Of a stretch of 64,000 nt of DNA, positions 37,331 through 45,842 are shown piece after piece (the stretch's first letter is position 1; each line of letters starts with the position of its first letter). Source of the stretch: Mycolicibacterium sp. lyk4-40-TYG-92 (GTDB lineage: Bacteria > Actinomycetota > Actinomycetes > Mycobacteriales > Mycobacteriaceae); assembly GCF_030209435.1 (NCBI RefSeq), contig NZ_JARVRX010000019.1:62001-126000 (forward strand), given 5' to 3'. The notes under the pieces were generated by a model. That model saw only the letters and a program-made list of their open reading frames with translations. It was not told the DNA's origin and did no database searches. The translations under genes were made by a program, and so were the position numbers.

Positions 37331-38757
37331 TAGCCGACAGCACCTTCCATCTGCAGCTCGATCAGCCGGTTCAGCTCGAGCGCGTATTCCATTGGCAGTT
37401 CCTTGGCGATGGGCTCGACGAAGCCGCGCACCACCATCGCCATGGCCTCGTCCTCGGTCAGACCGCGGCTCATCAGATAGAACATCTGATCCTCGCTGAC
37501 CTTCGAGACCGTGGCCTCGTGACCCATCGTGACGTCGTCCTCACGGATGTCGACGTACGGGTAGGTGTCCGAGCGGCTGATGTTATCGACAAGCAGCGCA
37601 TCGCATTTCACGCTCGAGCGGGAGCCGTGCGCACCCTTGTTGACCTGGATCAGACCGCGGTACGACGACCGGCCGCCACCACGGGCCACCGACTTCGACA
37701 CGATGTTGCTCGACGTGTTCGGCGCCAGGTGCACCATCTTGGCGCCGGTGTCCTGATGCTGGCCTTCGCCTGCGAACGCCACCGAGAGCACCTCGCCCTT
37801 GGCGTGCTCTCCGGTCATCCAGACCGCCGGGTACTTCATGGTGACCTTGGATCCGATGTTGCCGTCGATCCACTCCATGGTCGCGCCGGCCTCGGCGCGG
37901 GCCCGCTTGGTGACCAGGTTGTAGACGTTGTTCGACCAGTTCTGGATGGTCGTATACCGAACGCGCGCACCGGGTTTCACCACGATCTCGACGACGGCCG
38001 AGTGCAGCGAGTCCGACTTGTAGATCGGCGCGGTACAACCTTCGACATAGTGCACGTAGGAGCCTTCGTCGGCGATGATCAGCGTCCGCTCGAACTGGCC
38101 CATGTTCTCGGTGTTGATCCGGAAGTAGGCCTGCAACGGGATGTCGACGTGCACGCCCGGCGGCACATAGATGAACGAGCCACCGGACCACACGGCCGAG
38201 TTCAGCGCGGAGAACTTGTTGTCACCGGCCGGGATCACCGTGCCGAAGTACTCTTTGAACAGCTCCGGGTGCTCACGCAGACCCGAGTCGGTGTCCAGGA
38301 AGATGACGCCCTGCGCCTCGAGGTCTTCGCGGATCTGGTGGTACACAACCTCGGACTCGTACTGCGCCGCGACACCGGACACCAGGCGCTGCTTCTCGGC
38401 CTCTGGGATGCCCAGGCGGTCATAGGTGTTCTTGATATCGGCCGGCAGGTCGTCCCAGGTAGCGGCCTGCTTCTCGGTGGACCGCACGAAGTACTTGATG
38501 TTGTCGAAGTCGATGCCGTCGAGGTCACTGCCCCACCGCGGCATGGGCTTCTTGTCGAAGATGTGCAGCGACTTCAGCCGGAAGTCGAGCATCCACTCCG
38601 GCTCGTTCTTCTTCGACGAGATGTCGCGGACGACAGCCTCGTTCAACCCGCGGGTCGCGGCGGCGCCTGCGGCATCACTGTCTGCCCAGCCGTAGCCGTA
38701 CGTGCCCAGGGAGGCAATGGTCTCCTCCTGGGTCAACTGTTCCGGGGTGGTCGTCAT
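37330..38757 (-). CDS. sufB: Fe-S scaffold protein SufB
   Basis: Core of the SufBCD scaffold where clusters form; 475 residues after choosing the ATG at 38757 (MTTTPEQLTQEETIAS). Motifs are AVWSGGSFIYVPPGVHVDIPLQAYFRIN, VEGCTAPIYKSDSLHSAVVEI and NNISRSDTYPYVDI. In M. tuberculosis sufB carries an intein; here the coding sequence is continuous. The ORF could be read upstream to 39273, but that overlaps sufR and does not look like SufB. The start overlaps the sufR stop by 4 bp. Confidence 0.96.
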   Translation of the reverse strand: MTTTPEQLTQEETIASLGTYGYGWADSDAAGAAATRGLNEAVVRDISSKKNEPEWMLDFRLKSLHIFDKKPMPRWGSDLDGIDFDNIKYFVRSTEKQAATWDDLPADIKNTYDRLGIPEAEKQRLVSGVAAQYESEVVYHQIREDLEAQGVIFLDTDSGLREHPELFKEYFGTVIPAGDNKFSALNSAVWSGGSFIYVPPGVHVDIPLQAYFRINTENMGQFERTLIIADEGSYVHYVEGCTAPIYKSDSLHSAVVEIVVKPGARVRYTTIQNWSNNVYNLVTKRARAEAGATMEWIDGNIGSKVTMKYPAVWMTGEHAKGEVLSVAFAGEGQHQDTGAKMVHLAPNTSSNIVSKSVARGGGRSSYRGLIQVNKGAHGSRSSVKCDALLVDNISRSDTYPYVDIREDDVTMGHEATVSKVSEDQMFYLMSRGLTEDEAMAMVVRGFVEPIAKELPMEYALELNRLIELQMEGAVG

Positions 38758-39503
38758 TGCGACACTCCTTCTTCTTGGGTCGCGGGGTGGATCGAGTGGA
38801 CTGCGTGTTCGGGGATGACGGGAACGTGCGTCGTACATGCGCAATCCCCGTTGACGATGGTGGCCAGGCGCTGGACGTGCGTCCCGAGCACCTCGGCGAA
38901 CGCTTCGCGCTCGGCGTCGCACAACTCGGGGAACTCCTCGGCGACGTGCGAGACCGGGCAGTGGTGCTGGCAGATCTGCACCCCGCCGATCGGCCCCGTC
39001 ACCGGGGTCGTCGTGGTGGCGTAACCGGCCTGGGTCAGCGCCGCGGCCACCTGATCCGCGGTATCGGTGATGTCGTCGGTGGCGGCGACGCCCGACAGGA
39101 TCGAGTCGATACGACGACGGGCAAAGGTGCGGATGGCATCGTCGCCACCGATCTCGCGCAGCTGACGCATGGCGGCCGCGGCGAGGTCGTCGTAGGTGTG
39201 GCCGAGCTTGGCGCGCCCGGCGGCGGTCAGCCGGTAGCGCTTGGCGGGACGGCCGCGGCCGTTGTGCTGCCACGCGGCGGCGGCGCTGGATTCGGCGTCG
39301 CCGGCCTCGATGAGCGCGTCGAGATGACGCCGCACACCGGCGGCAGAGATGCCGAGCTGCTCACCGATCTGGGTCGCGGTCACGGCGCCTTCCAGCAGCA
39401 ACTGCACGATCGCCGAGCGGGTGTGACCATCGGAAACAGCCGTCGCCGACGCCACCGCAGTCGCGGTGCCGACAGCTTCGGGAGCTCCGGACGGTAATTT
39501 CAC
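38754..39503 (-). CDS. sufR: Fe-S sensing repressor SufR
   Basis: A winged helix-turn-helix repressor of about 249 residues that holds a [4Fe-4S] cluster and represses the suf operon when clusters are plentiful. The DNA-binding part is HTRSAIVQLLLEGAVTATQIGEQLGISAAGVRRHLDALI; the cluster ligands are in VQICQHHCPVSHVAEEFPELCDAE and the later NGDCACTTH. The GTG at 39503 is my choice of start; a GTG at 39557 is the alternative. The first inverted repeat upstream covers the start codon, so SufR can repress its own gene directly. It corresponds to Rv1460. Confidence 0.9.
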   Translation of the reverse strand: MKLPSGAPEAVGTATAVASATAVSDGHTRSAIVQLLLEGAVTATQIGEQLGISAAGVRRHLDALIEAGDAESSAAAAWQHNGRGRPAKRYRLTAAGRAKLGHTYDDLAAAAMRQLREIGGDDAIRTFARRRIDSILSGVAATDDITDTADQVAAALTQAGYATTTTPVTGPIGGVQICQHHCPVSHVAEEFPELCDAEREAFAEVLGTHVQRLATIVNGDCACTTHVPVIPEHAVHSIHPATQEEGVSQ

Positions 39504-39516
39504 AACACCATTGTGA
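39500..39516. promoter_or_regulatory. Candidate SufR operator
   Basis: TCACAA-CACCA-TTGTGA, a perfect 6-bp inverted repeat with a 5-nt spacer, covers the sufR start codon. It has the half-site type and spacing I recall for mycobacterial SufR sites (TGTGA-like arms, 5-nt spacer). Confidence 0.65.
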
Positions 39517-39520
39517 CGGA

Positions 39521-39535
39521 ATTCGGAAACCGAAT
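39521..39535. promoter_or_regulatory. Second inverted repeat in the sufR/mptB region
   Basis: ATTCGG-AAA-CCGAAT is a perfect 15-bp repeat lying 4 bp beyond the candidate SufR operator. It overlaps a -10-like TAGATT of sufR (bottom strand, 39538-39533). The binding protein is unknown; it may be a further SufR contact or a second regulator. Confidence 0.5.
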
Positions 39536-39588
39536 CTAGGAAGGTAACCCTTATCACCGAGTCGGCCGGTGCCGCACAGGCCTACGGC

Positions 39589-39594
39589 TAATCT
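39589..39594 (+). promoter_or_regulatory. Candidate mptB -10 box TAATCT
   Basis: TAATCT ends 6 nt before the ATG at 39601, fitting a leaderless mptB transcript. Confidence 0.55.
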
Positions 39595-39600
39595 GCTCTG

Positions 39601-41280
39601 ATGCCCGACCGCCTTCAGCACCTGAGCACGGCCGTCGCGCATTGGCATGCCGACGAGCCGTCCGTCGGCTCCCCGCTCAACGCGTCCGAGGTCGCCTCAC
39701 TGCGCCGGACCCGGCTGTTCGGAGCCACCGGCACGGTGCTGATGGCCATCGGCGCGCTCGGCGCCGGTGCTCGGCCCGTCGTGCAGGACCCGACGTTCGG
39801 GGTGCGCCTGCTGAACCTGCCGTCGCGCATCCAGACCGTCTCGCTGACCATGACCACCACCGGCGCCGTGATGATGGCGCTGGCCTGGCTGATGCTGGGC
39901 CGCTACACACTGGGTAAACGCCGGATGTCCCGCAGCCAGCTGGACCAGACGCTGCTGTTGTGGGCGCTGCCACTGCTGATCGCACCGCCGATGTACAGCA
40001 AGGACGTGTACTCCTATCTGGCACAGAGCCAGATCGCGAGCATCGGACTGGACCCCTACCGTGTCGGCCCGGCGACCGGCCTCGGCCTGGGCCACGTCTT
40101 CACCCTGACGGTGCCGAGCCTCTGGAGAGAAACACCGGCGCCTTACGGACCGCTGTTCCTGTGGATCGGGCGCGGCATCTCGGAGCTCACCGGCGACAAC
40201 ATCGTCGCCGGCGTGCTCTCCCACCGACTCGTCGTGCTGCTCGGTGTCGCGGCCACCGTGTGGGCGACACCACGCCTGGCCCGCCGCTGCGGTGTCGCCG
40301 AGGTCAGCGCGCTGTGGCTGGGGCCCTGTAATCCCCTGCTCTTCATGCATCTCATCGCGGGCATCCACAACGAAGCGCCGATGCTCGGCCTGATGCTCGC
40401 CGGCACCGAATTCGCCATGCGCGGCATCGATTCCGGCCGCCCGTTCATCCCGCGGCCCCTACATTGGCCGCGAGACCGCGACGACTGGTCGGCGTGGTGG
40501 CCGCTGGCGATGCTGCTCACCGGCACGGTGCTCATCGCCCTGTCGTCGCAGATCAAACTGCCTTCCCTGCTCGCGCTGGGTTTCGTCGCGATGGCCCTCG
40601 CGCGAAGACTGGGCGGGACGGTCAAGGCCTTCTTCCAGGCCTGTGTGCCGCTGGGCACCGTCGCGCTCGCGGTCATGGCACTCATCGGCTGGGCCAGCGG
40701 CCTGGGCTTCGGCTGGCTGTTCACCCTCGGCACCGCGAACGTGGTGCGGTCCTGGATGTCGCCGCCGACGCTGGTCGCGCTCGGCACCGGACAGGTCGGC
40801 ATCCTGCTGGGCCTGGGCGACCACACCACCGCGGTCCTCGGGCTGACCCGCGGGATCGGCGTCTTCGTCATCGGCGTGCTGGTGAGCTGGCTGCTGCTGT
40901 CGGTGCTACGGGGCCGGCTCCACCCGCTCGGCGGCCTCGGCGTCGCCATGGGCGCCACGGTGCTGCTGTTCCCCGTCGTGCAGCCCTGGTACCTGCTCTG
41001 GGCGATCATCCCGCTGGCCTGCTGGGCCACCCGCCCGGGTTTCCGCGGCACCACCATCGTGGTGACGTTCGTCGTCGGCGTCTTCGGGCCGACGGCGAAC
41101 GGCGACCGGTTCGCGCTGTTCCAGATTCTCGACGCGACCCTGGCCAGCACTGTCATCGTGCTGCTGTTGATCGCCCTGACGCGCAACCGCCTGCCGTGGC
41201 GCGGATTGCCGGAATCGGACAACGGTGACGCCCCTGGTAGCGCCACTGCCAGGACCGACGCTTACGCTGAATCCCCGTGA
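39601..41280 (+). CDS. mptB: Alpha-(1->6) mannopyranosyltransferase MptB
   Basis: GT-C membrane glycosyltransferase that uses polyprenyl-phosphomannose to start the mannan core of lipomannan/lipoarabinomannan. The 559-residue protein has many hydrophobic helices and the N-terminal-domain motif SKDVYSYLAQSQIASIGLDPYRVGP, where the acidic residue in the first loop is the likely catalytic site, and a short disordered tail. The order next to sufR matches Rv1459c. The ABC gene start overlaps its stop by 4 bp (GTGA). Confidence 0.9.
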   Translation: MPDRLQHLSTAVAHWHADEPSVGSPLNASEVASLRRTRLFGATGTVLMAIGALGAGARPVVQDPTFGVRLLNLPSRIQTVSLTMTTTGAVMMALAWLMLGRYTLGKRRMSRSQLDQTLLLWALPLLIAPPMYSKDVYSYLAQSQIASIGLDPYRVGPATGLGLGHVFTLTVPSLWRETPAPYGPLFLWIGRGISELTGDNIVAGVLSHRLVVLLGVAATVWATPRLARRCGVAEVSALWLGPCNPLLFMHLIAGIHNEAPMLGLMLAGTEFAMRGIDSGRPFIPRPLHWPRDRDDWSAWWPLAMLLTGTVLIALSSQIKLPSLLALGFVAMALARRLGGTVKAFFQACVPLGTVALAVMALIGWASGLGFGWLFTLGTANVVRSWMSPPTLVALGTGQVGILLGLGDHTTAVLGLTRGIGVFVIGVLVSWLLLSVLRGRLHPLGGLGVAMGATVLLFPVVQPWYLLWAIIPLACWATRPGFRGTTIVVTFVVGVFGPTANGDRFALFQILDATLASTVIVLLLIALTRNRLPWRGLPESDNGDAPGSATARTDAYAESP

Positions 41281-42206
41281 GTTCCGGTGAGACGCCCGTA
41301 TTGCTGCGCGGTGTCAGCAAGCGCTACGGCGATATCCAGGCCGTGAACAACCTGGATCTGGAGGTGCAGCGCGCCGAGGTGCTGGCCCTGCTCGGACCCA
41401 ACGGGGCCGGCAAGACCACCACCGTCGAGATGTGCGAAGGCTTCATCAAGCCCGACTCGGGCAGCATCTCGATCCTGGGTCTGGACCCGACGGCCGACAA
41501 CGCCAAGCTGCGCGCCCGCATCGGCGTGATGCTGCAGGGCGGCGGCGGCTACCCCGCCGCGAAGGCCGGCGAGATGCTCAACCTGGTCGCGGCGTATTCG
41601 GCCAATCCGCTCGACCCGCAGTGGCTGATGGACACCCTCGGCCTGACCGAGGCCGCGCGCACCACCTACCGCCGGCTGTCCGGCGGGCAGCAGCAGCGCC
41701 TGGCGCTGGCCTGCGCCATCGTCGGACGCCCGGAGCTGGTCTTCCTCGACGAGCCCACCGCCGGGATGGACGCCCACGCCCGAATCGTGGTGTGGGAGTT
41801 GATCGAAGGCCTGCGCCGCGACGGTGTCACCGTCGTGCTGACCACGCATCAGCTGACCGAGGCCGAGGAACTGGCCGATCAGATCGTGATCATCGACCAC
41901 GGCGCCGCGGTCGCCGCCGGTACACCCGCCGACCTGATGCGCGGTGGCGCCGAGAACCAGTTACGTTTCTCCGCCCCGCCCAAGCTCGATCTGTCGCTGC
42001 TGGTCTCCGCGCTGCCCGAGGGCTATCGCGCCAGCGAGGCCGGCAGCGGCGAATACCTGGTGGAGGGCCACATCGACCCGCAGGTGCTGGCGACCGTCAC
42101 GGCGTGGGCCGCGCGTCTGAACGTGCTGGCCACCGACATGCGCGTCGAGCAGCGCAGCCTCGAGGACGTGTTCCTCGACCTGACCGGACGGGAGCTGCGG
42201 TCATGA
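41277..42206 (+). CDS. ABC transporter ATP-binding protein (Rv1458c type)
   Basis: Export-type ATPase of 309 residues: Walker A GPNGAGKTTTVEM, signature LSGGQQQRLALA, Walker B LVFLDEPTAGMD and H-loop TTHQLTEAEEL. Its C-terminal extension resembles DrrA/multidrug-type ATPases. The start is a GTG overlapping mptB; its stop overlaps the permease start by 4 bp. The substrate is unknown. Confidence 0.93.
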   Translation: MSSGETPVLLRGVSKRYGDIQAVNNLDLEVQRAEVLALLGPNGAGKTTTVEMCEGFIKPDSGSISILGLDPTADNAKLRARIGVMLQGGGGYPAAKAGEMLNLVAAYSANPLDPQWLMDTLGLTEAARTTYRRLSGGQQQRLALACAIVGRPELVFLDEPTAGMDAHARIVVWELIEGLRRDGVTVVLTTHQLTEAEELADQIVIIDHGAAVAAGTPADLMRGGAENQLRFSAPPKLDLSLLVSALPEGYRASEAGSGEYLVEGHIDPQVLATVTAWAARLNVLATDMRVEQRSLEDVFLDLTGRELRS

Positions 42207-42985
42207 CGACCGAGACCAATCGGTTCGCCCCGGGGACATTTACCCCGGACCCGCGGCCCGCCGCGATCCCCGCGATGTTGGCGGCACAGTACGGCCTCGA
42301 GCTCAAACTGCTGCTGCGCAACGGCGAGCAGTTGCTGCTGACGATGTTCATCCCGATCACGCTGCTGGTCGGGCTCACGCTGCTGCCGATCGGCTCATTG
42401 GGCGACCACCGCCCGGGGACGTTCACGCCGCCGATCATGGCGCTGGCGGTGATCTCGACGGCGTTCACCGGCCAGGCCATCGCCGTGGCGTTCGACCGGC
42501 GCTACGGCGCGCTGAAACGCCTCGGCGCCACCGCGCTGCCGGTCTGGGGCATCATCGCCGGCAAGTCGCTGGCAGTGGTCACCACGGTGTTTCTGCAGTC
42601 AATCCTGTTGGGCGGCATCGGCATTGCGCTGGGTTGGCGGCCGAGCCCGCTGAGCCTGCTGCTCGGCGCGCTGGTCATCGCACTCGGCACCGCCTCGTTC
42701 GCGGCACTGGGCCTGCTGCTCGGCGGGACGCTGAAGGCCGAGATCGTCCTGGCCTTGGCGAACCTGCTGTGGTTCATCCTGGCCGGGCTCGGCGCGCTGA
42801 CCATCGAACACCGGGTGGTTCCCGAGGCGCTGCGCTGGGTGGCCCGCCTGACGCCGTCCGGTGCGCTCACCGAAGCCCTGACGCAGGCGATGACGTTGTC
42901 GGTCGACTGGTTCGGTATCGCGGTGCTGGCCGCGTGGGGCGTGCTCGCCGGGCTGGCCGCGCTGCGCTGGTTCCGGTTCAGCTGA
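42203..42985 (+). CDS. ABC-2 type permease (Rv1457c type)
   Basis: A 260-residue ABC-2 permease with about six membrane helices (LLTMFIPITLLVGLTLLPIG, SILLGGIGIALGW, IVLALANLLWFILAGLGAL). It partners the preceding ATPase. The ATG at 42203 is chosen because it gives the ATGA overlap and the expected domain; the much longer in-frame reading from 41432 is inside the ATPase gene. Confidence 0.9.
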   Translation: MTTETNRFAPGTFTPDPRPAAIPAMLAAQYGLELKLLLRNGEQLLLTMFIPITLLVGLTLLPIGSLGDHRPGTFTPPIMALAVISTAFTGQAIAVAFDRRYGALKRLGATALPVWGIIAGKSLAVVTTVFLQSILLGGIGIALGWRPSPLSLLLGALVIALGTASFAALGLLLGGTLKAEIVLALANLLWFILAGLGALTIEHRVVPEALRWVARLTPSGALTEALTQAMTLSVDWFGIAVLAAWGVLAGLAALRWFRFS

Positions 42986-43019
42986 CGGCCCCTACTACGG
43001 CACGTAGTTAGCGCTGCCC

Positions 43020-43025
43020 TACGAT
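43020..43025 (+). promoter_or_regulatory. Candidate ctaA -10 box TACGAT
   Basis: TACGAT ends 6 nt before the GTG at 43032, the spacing of a leaderless mycobacterial promoter; it supports that start. Confidence 0.55.
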
Positions 43026-43031
43026 CAGACC

Positions 43032-43961
43032 GTGCTCGACAAGCTGCCTATTCCCTCGCTTCGGGTCCAGCGGCTCATCGCGTTCCTGGTCATCCTGACC
43101 CAGGGCGGCATCGCCGTCACCGGGGCCATCGTCCGCGTCACCGCGTCCGGACTGGGCTGCCCCACCTGGCCGCAGTGCTTCCCCGGCAGCTTCGTGCCGG
43201 TGCCCCACGCCGAAGTGCCGGTGGTGCACCAGGCCGTCGAGTTCACCAACCGGATGTTCACGTTCGGTGTGGTGCTGACGGCCGCCCTGGCGGTGCTCGC
43301 CGTCATCCGCGCCGGCCGCCGCCGCGAAGTCCAGATGTACGCCTGGCTGATGCCCGCTTCGACGGTCGTGCAGGCGATCATCGGTGGCATCACGGTCCGC
43401 ACCGGACTGCTGTGGTGGACGGTCGCCGTCCACCTGCTGGTGTCGATGGTCATGGTCTGGCTGGCAGTGCTGCTCTACGTCAAGATCGGCGAACCTGATT
43501 CGGGCACCGACCAACTCGTGGTACCGCAGCCAATGCGCTGGTTCACCGTCCTGACCGCTGTCACCCTGTCCGCGGTGCTGATCACCGGGACCCTGGTGAC
43601 CGGCGCCGGACCACACGCCGGCGACAAGAGCGCCCAGCAACCGGTCAAGCGCCTGCAGGTCGAGATCACCGATCTGGCGCACCTGCACTCGTCGCTGCTG
43701 GTGGCCTACCTGAGCTTCGTGATCGGCCTCGGTTTCGCCCTGCTCGCGGTGCGCGCCCCCAGGCCCGTGCTGCTGCGGCTGGCGGTGCTGGCCGGGCTGG
43801 TGCTCGCGCAGGGCGCGGTCGGCGCCGTCCAGTTCTACACCGGCGTTCCCGCGGTGCTCGTTGCCATCCATGTGGCAGGCGCCGGCGCCTGCACCGCGGC
43901 CACCGCGGCGCTATGGGCGTCGATGCGACAGCGGACCGAGGCCGAGCCGCTCCAGAGCTGA
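43032..43961 (+). CDS. ctaA: Haem A synthase CtaA
   Basis: Converts haem O to haem A for the aa3-type cytochrome c oxidase. The 309-residue, eight-helix membrane protein has the paired cysteines (GLGCPTWPQCFPG), the haem histidine region VPVVHQAVEFTNRMF and later His residues in DLAHLHSSLLVAYLSF and VAIHVAGAG. The start is a GTG with a TACGAT box upstream. Its 3' end overlaps the convergent ATP-grasp gene by 51 bp. CtaB, the preceding enzyme in the pathway, lies at 46790-47806. Confidence 0.94.
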   Translation: MLDKLPIPSLRVQRLIAFLVILTQGGIAVTGAIVRVTASGLGCPTWPQCFPGSFVPVPHAEVPVVHQAVEFTNRMFTFGVVLTAALAVLAVIRAGRRREVQMYAWLMPASTVVQAIIGGITVRTGLLWWTVAVHLLVSMVMVWLAVLLYVKIGEPDSGTDQLVVPQPMRWFTVLTAVTLSAVLITGTLVTGAGPHAGDKSAQQPVKRLQVEITDLAHLHSSLLVAYLSFVIGLGFALLAVRAPRPVLLRLAVLAGLVLAQGAVGAVQFYTGVPAVLVAIHVAGAGACTAATAALWASMRQRTEAEPLQS

Positions 43962-44849
43962 CTCGACACCGACGGCGAATTGCCGTTGCGCCACAGCACG
44001 ATCGGACTCGGCCAGTTGCCGCCAACCCAGGCTCGGTTCGACAAGTTCCAGCTCGAGCAACCGTGGGTTCCGGTGGTCACCGATGATGTCCACGCGGGCG
44101 TACAAGAGCTCTGTGGGCTCGATGGCCAGATGTGCGGCCGCCGCGGCCAGCGTCGCGTAGCCGACGTCCCACAGCTCGAAGTCCGGGGCGGCCGGTTGCA
44201 GCTGTTCCTCGGCGTAGGTGCCGGATTCGTGCATCTCCAGACTGCCGCCGGGCGGCGGCAACATCGGCCCCTTGACGAAGGCGTGCGACTGCTCGCCCGC
44301 CAGAAACACCAGCGCGGTCTCCCCCGCCTCGATGCGTTCGTCGTACGGCTGGATGAGCACGGTGCGGCCGTCGGCCTGTAGCGCGGCAGCATGCGCAGCG
44401 GCCGCGCCGGCATCGGTGAATCGTTGCGCGCCAACCGAACCCGCACCCACCGCGGGTTTGACCACGACCTGTCCGCTGGGCACCGTCACCGACTCCCCCG
44501 GCGCGAAGAAAGCACTGGGCACCGTCGGCACCCCGGCCGCCGTCAAATCCGCCAGGTAGCGCTTGTCGCTGTTCCACGCGACCACCTCGGGCGCGTTCAG
44601 CAGGTTGCGCACCTTCGTGGTCCAGGCCAGGAACTCGTCGTGGCGCTCGGTGTAGTCCCACGCGGCCCGCAGGATCACGAGATCGGCTTGCAGCGTCGCC
44701 GGGTCGTCCCATGCCAGCCAGTGCGCATGCAGGCCGCGGTCCCGCAACGCCTTGACCAACCCGTCGTCGTCGCCGTCGCCTTCGACGAGAGCCTGGCAAC
44801 CAGCCAAAACGATGCGGGGATGACGGATATCGGGCCTCGCGAGTTTCAC
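43911..44849 (-). CDS. ATP-grasp domain protein (Rv1455 type)
   Basis: Soluble protein of 312 residues with an ATP-grasp-like C-terminal domain (VVVKPAVGAGSVGAQRFTD, VLIQPYDERIEAGETALVFLAGEQSHAFVKGP and LLYARVDIIGDHRNPRLLELELVEPSLGW), implying ATP-dependent ligation of a carboxylate. The product is unknown. I chose the GTG at 44849 because TATCAT lies 6 nt upstream on the bottom strand; the longer frame would be antisense to qor. Its last 51 bp overlap the 3' end of ctaA. Confidence 0.87.
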   Translation of the reverse strand: MKLARPDIRHPRIVLAGCQALVEGDGDDDGLVKALRDRGLHAHWLAWDDPATLQADLVILRAAWDYTERHDEFLAWTTKVRNLLNAPEVVAWNSDKRYLADLTAAGVPTVPSAFFAPGESVTVPSGQVVVKPAVGAGSVGAQRFTDAGAAAAHAAALQADGRTVLIQPYDERIEAGETALVFLAGEQSHAFVKGPMLPPPGGSLEMHESGTYAEEQLQPAAPDFELWDVGYATLAAAAAHLAIEPTELLYARVDIIGDHRNPRLLELELVEPSLGWRQLAESDRAVAQRQFAVGVESALERLGLGPLSHRRP

Positions 44850-44855
44850 GTTGGA

Positions 44856-44861
44856 ATGATA
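44856..44861 (-). promoter_or_regulatory. Candidate -10 box TATCAT of the ATP-grasp gene
   Basis: TATCAT (bottom strand) ends 6 nt before the GTG at 44849, the leaderless pattern. On the top strand the same bases contain the alternative qor ATG at 44856. Confidence 0.55.
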
Positions 44862-44863
44862 GG

Positions 44864-44877
44864 TGGCATGCATGCCA
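44864..44877. promoter_or_regulatory. 14-bp palindrome over the qor start codon
   Basis: TGGCATGCATGCCA is a perfect palindrome covering the ATG at 44868 and lying in the spacer of the divergent ATP-grasp promoter. A protein bound here could control both genes. No regulator gene lies beside it. Confidence 0.45.
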
Positions 44878-45842
44878 TCGAAGTCGCCGAACTCGGCGGT
44901 CCGGAAGTCCTGTCCTACGTCGAACGCCCCGAGCCCACACCGGGACCAGGCGAGGTCCTGATCAAGGCCGAGGCCATCGGCGTCAACTTCATCGACACAT
45001 ACTTCCGCTCCGGGTTGTACCCGCGTCCGGTGCCCTACATCCCGGGCCAGGAGGTCTGCGGCACCATCACCGCCGTCGGCGACGGCGTTGCAGCGCTGGC
45101 CGTCGGCGACCGGGTGGTGACCGCTGCCGCGGACGGCACCTACTCCGAATACTGCGTCGCACCGGCCGATTACGTGGCCTATGTCCCGGACGGCGTGGAC
45201 CCCGAGGTCGCCGCCGCCGCACTGCTCAAGGGCATGACGGCGCACTACCTGATCAAGTCCACGTACCCGGTGCAGCAGGGCGACACGGTGCTGCTGCACG
45301 CCGGAGCCGGCGGTGTCGGGCTGATCCTGACCCAATGGGCCACCAGCATGGCGGTGCGGGTCATCACCACCGTTTCCAACAGCGACAAGGCCGAATTATC
45401 CCGGCAGGCCGGCGCTATCGAGGTTCTGGACTACCCCGAGGATCCCGCTGAGTTCGGCGCCAGAATCCGTGAGCTCACCGACGGAAACGGAGTCGCCGCC
45501 GTGTACGACGGTGTCGGCGCCTCCACTTTCGAGGCCAGCCTGGCCAGCCTCGCGGTGCGCGGCACCCTGGCACTCTTCGGAGCCTCCAGCGGCCCCGTAC
45601 CCCCGATTGACCCGCAGCGGCTCAACAGCGCCGGCTCCTTGTTCCTGACGCGGCCGACGCTTGCGCACTACACCCGCAACACCGACGAGTTCTCCTGGCG
45701 CGCAGGCGAACTGCTGCAAGCCATCTCGGACGGCACCATCACCGTGACGGTGAGTCAGCGCTATCCCCTGGCCGAAGCGGCCCGCGCGCACGCGGACCTG
45801 CAGGCCCGGCTGACCGTCGGCTCGGTGGTGCTGGTGCCTTAA
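44868..45842 (+). CDS. qor: NADPH:quinone oxidoreductase (zinc-free MDR family)
   Basis: Quinone oxidoreductase/alkene reductase of the medium-chain dehydrogenase family; 324 residues from MHAIEVAELGG. Motifs are IGVNFIDTYFRSGLYP, the glycine-rich QEVCGTI and the cofactor site HAGAGGVGLILTQWA; zinc ligands of alcohol dehydrogenases are absent. The order matches qor (Rv1454c). An in-frame ATG at 44856 would give 328 residues. The start lies 18 bp from the divergent ATP-grasp gene. Confidence 0.9.
   Translation: MHAIEVAELGGPEVLSYVERPEPTPGPGEVLIKAEAIGVNFIDTYFRSGLYPRPVPYIPGQEVCGTITAVGDGVAALAVGDRVVTAAADGTYSEYCVAPADYVAYVPDGVDPEVAAAALLKGMTAHYLIKSTYPVQQGDTVLLHAGAGGVGLILTQWATSMAVRVITTVSNSDKAELSRQAGAIEVLDYPEDPAEFGARIRELTDGNGVAAVYDGVGASTFEASLASLAVRGTLALFGASSGPVPPIDPQRLNSAGSLFLTRPTLAHYTRNTDEFSWRAGELLQAISDGTITVTVSQRYPLAEAARAHADLQARLTVGSVVLVP

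Noticed and set aside
38758..39273. A 172-residue N-terminal extension of SufB
   Set aside because: It overlaps sufR on the same strand in another frame, and its Arg/Pro-rich translation is not SufB-like. The ATG at 38757 couples to the sufR stop.
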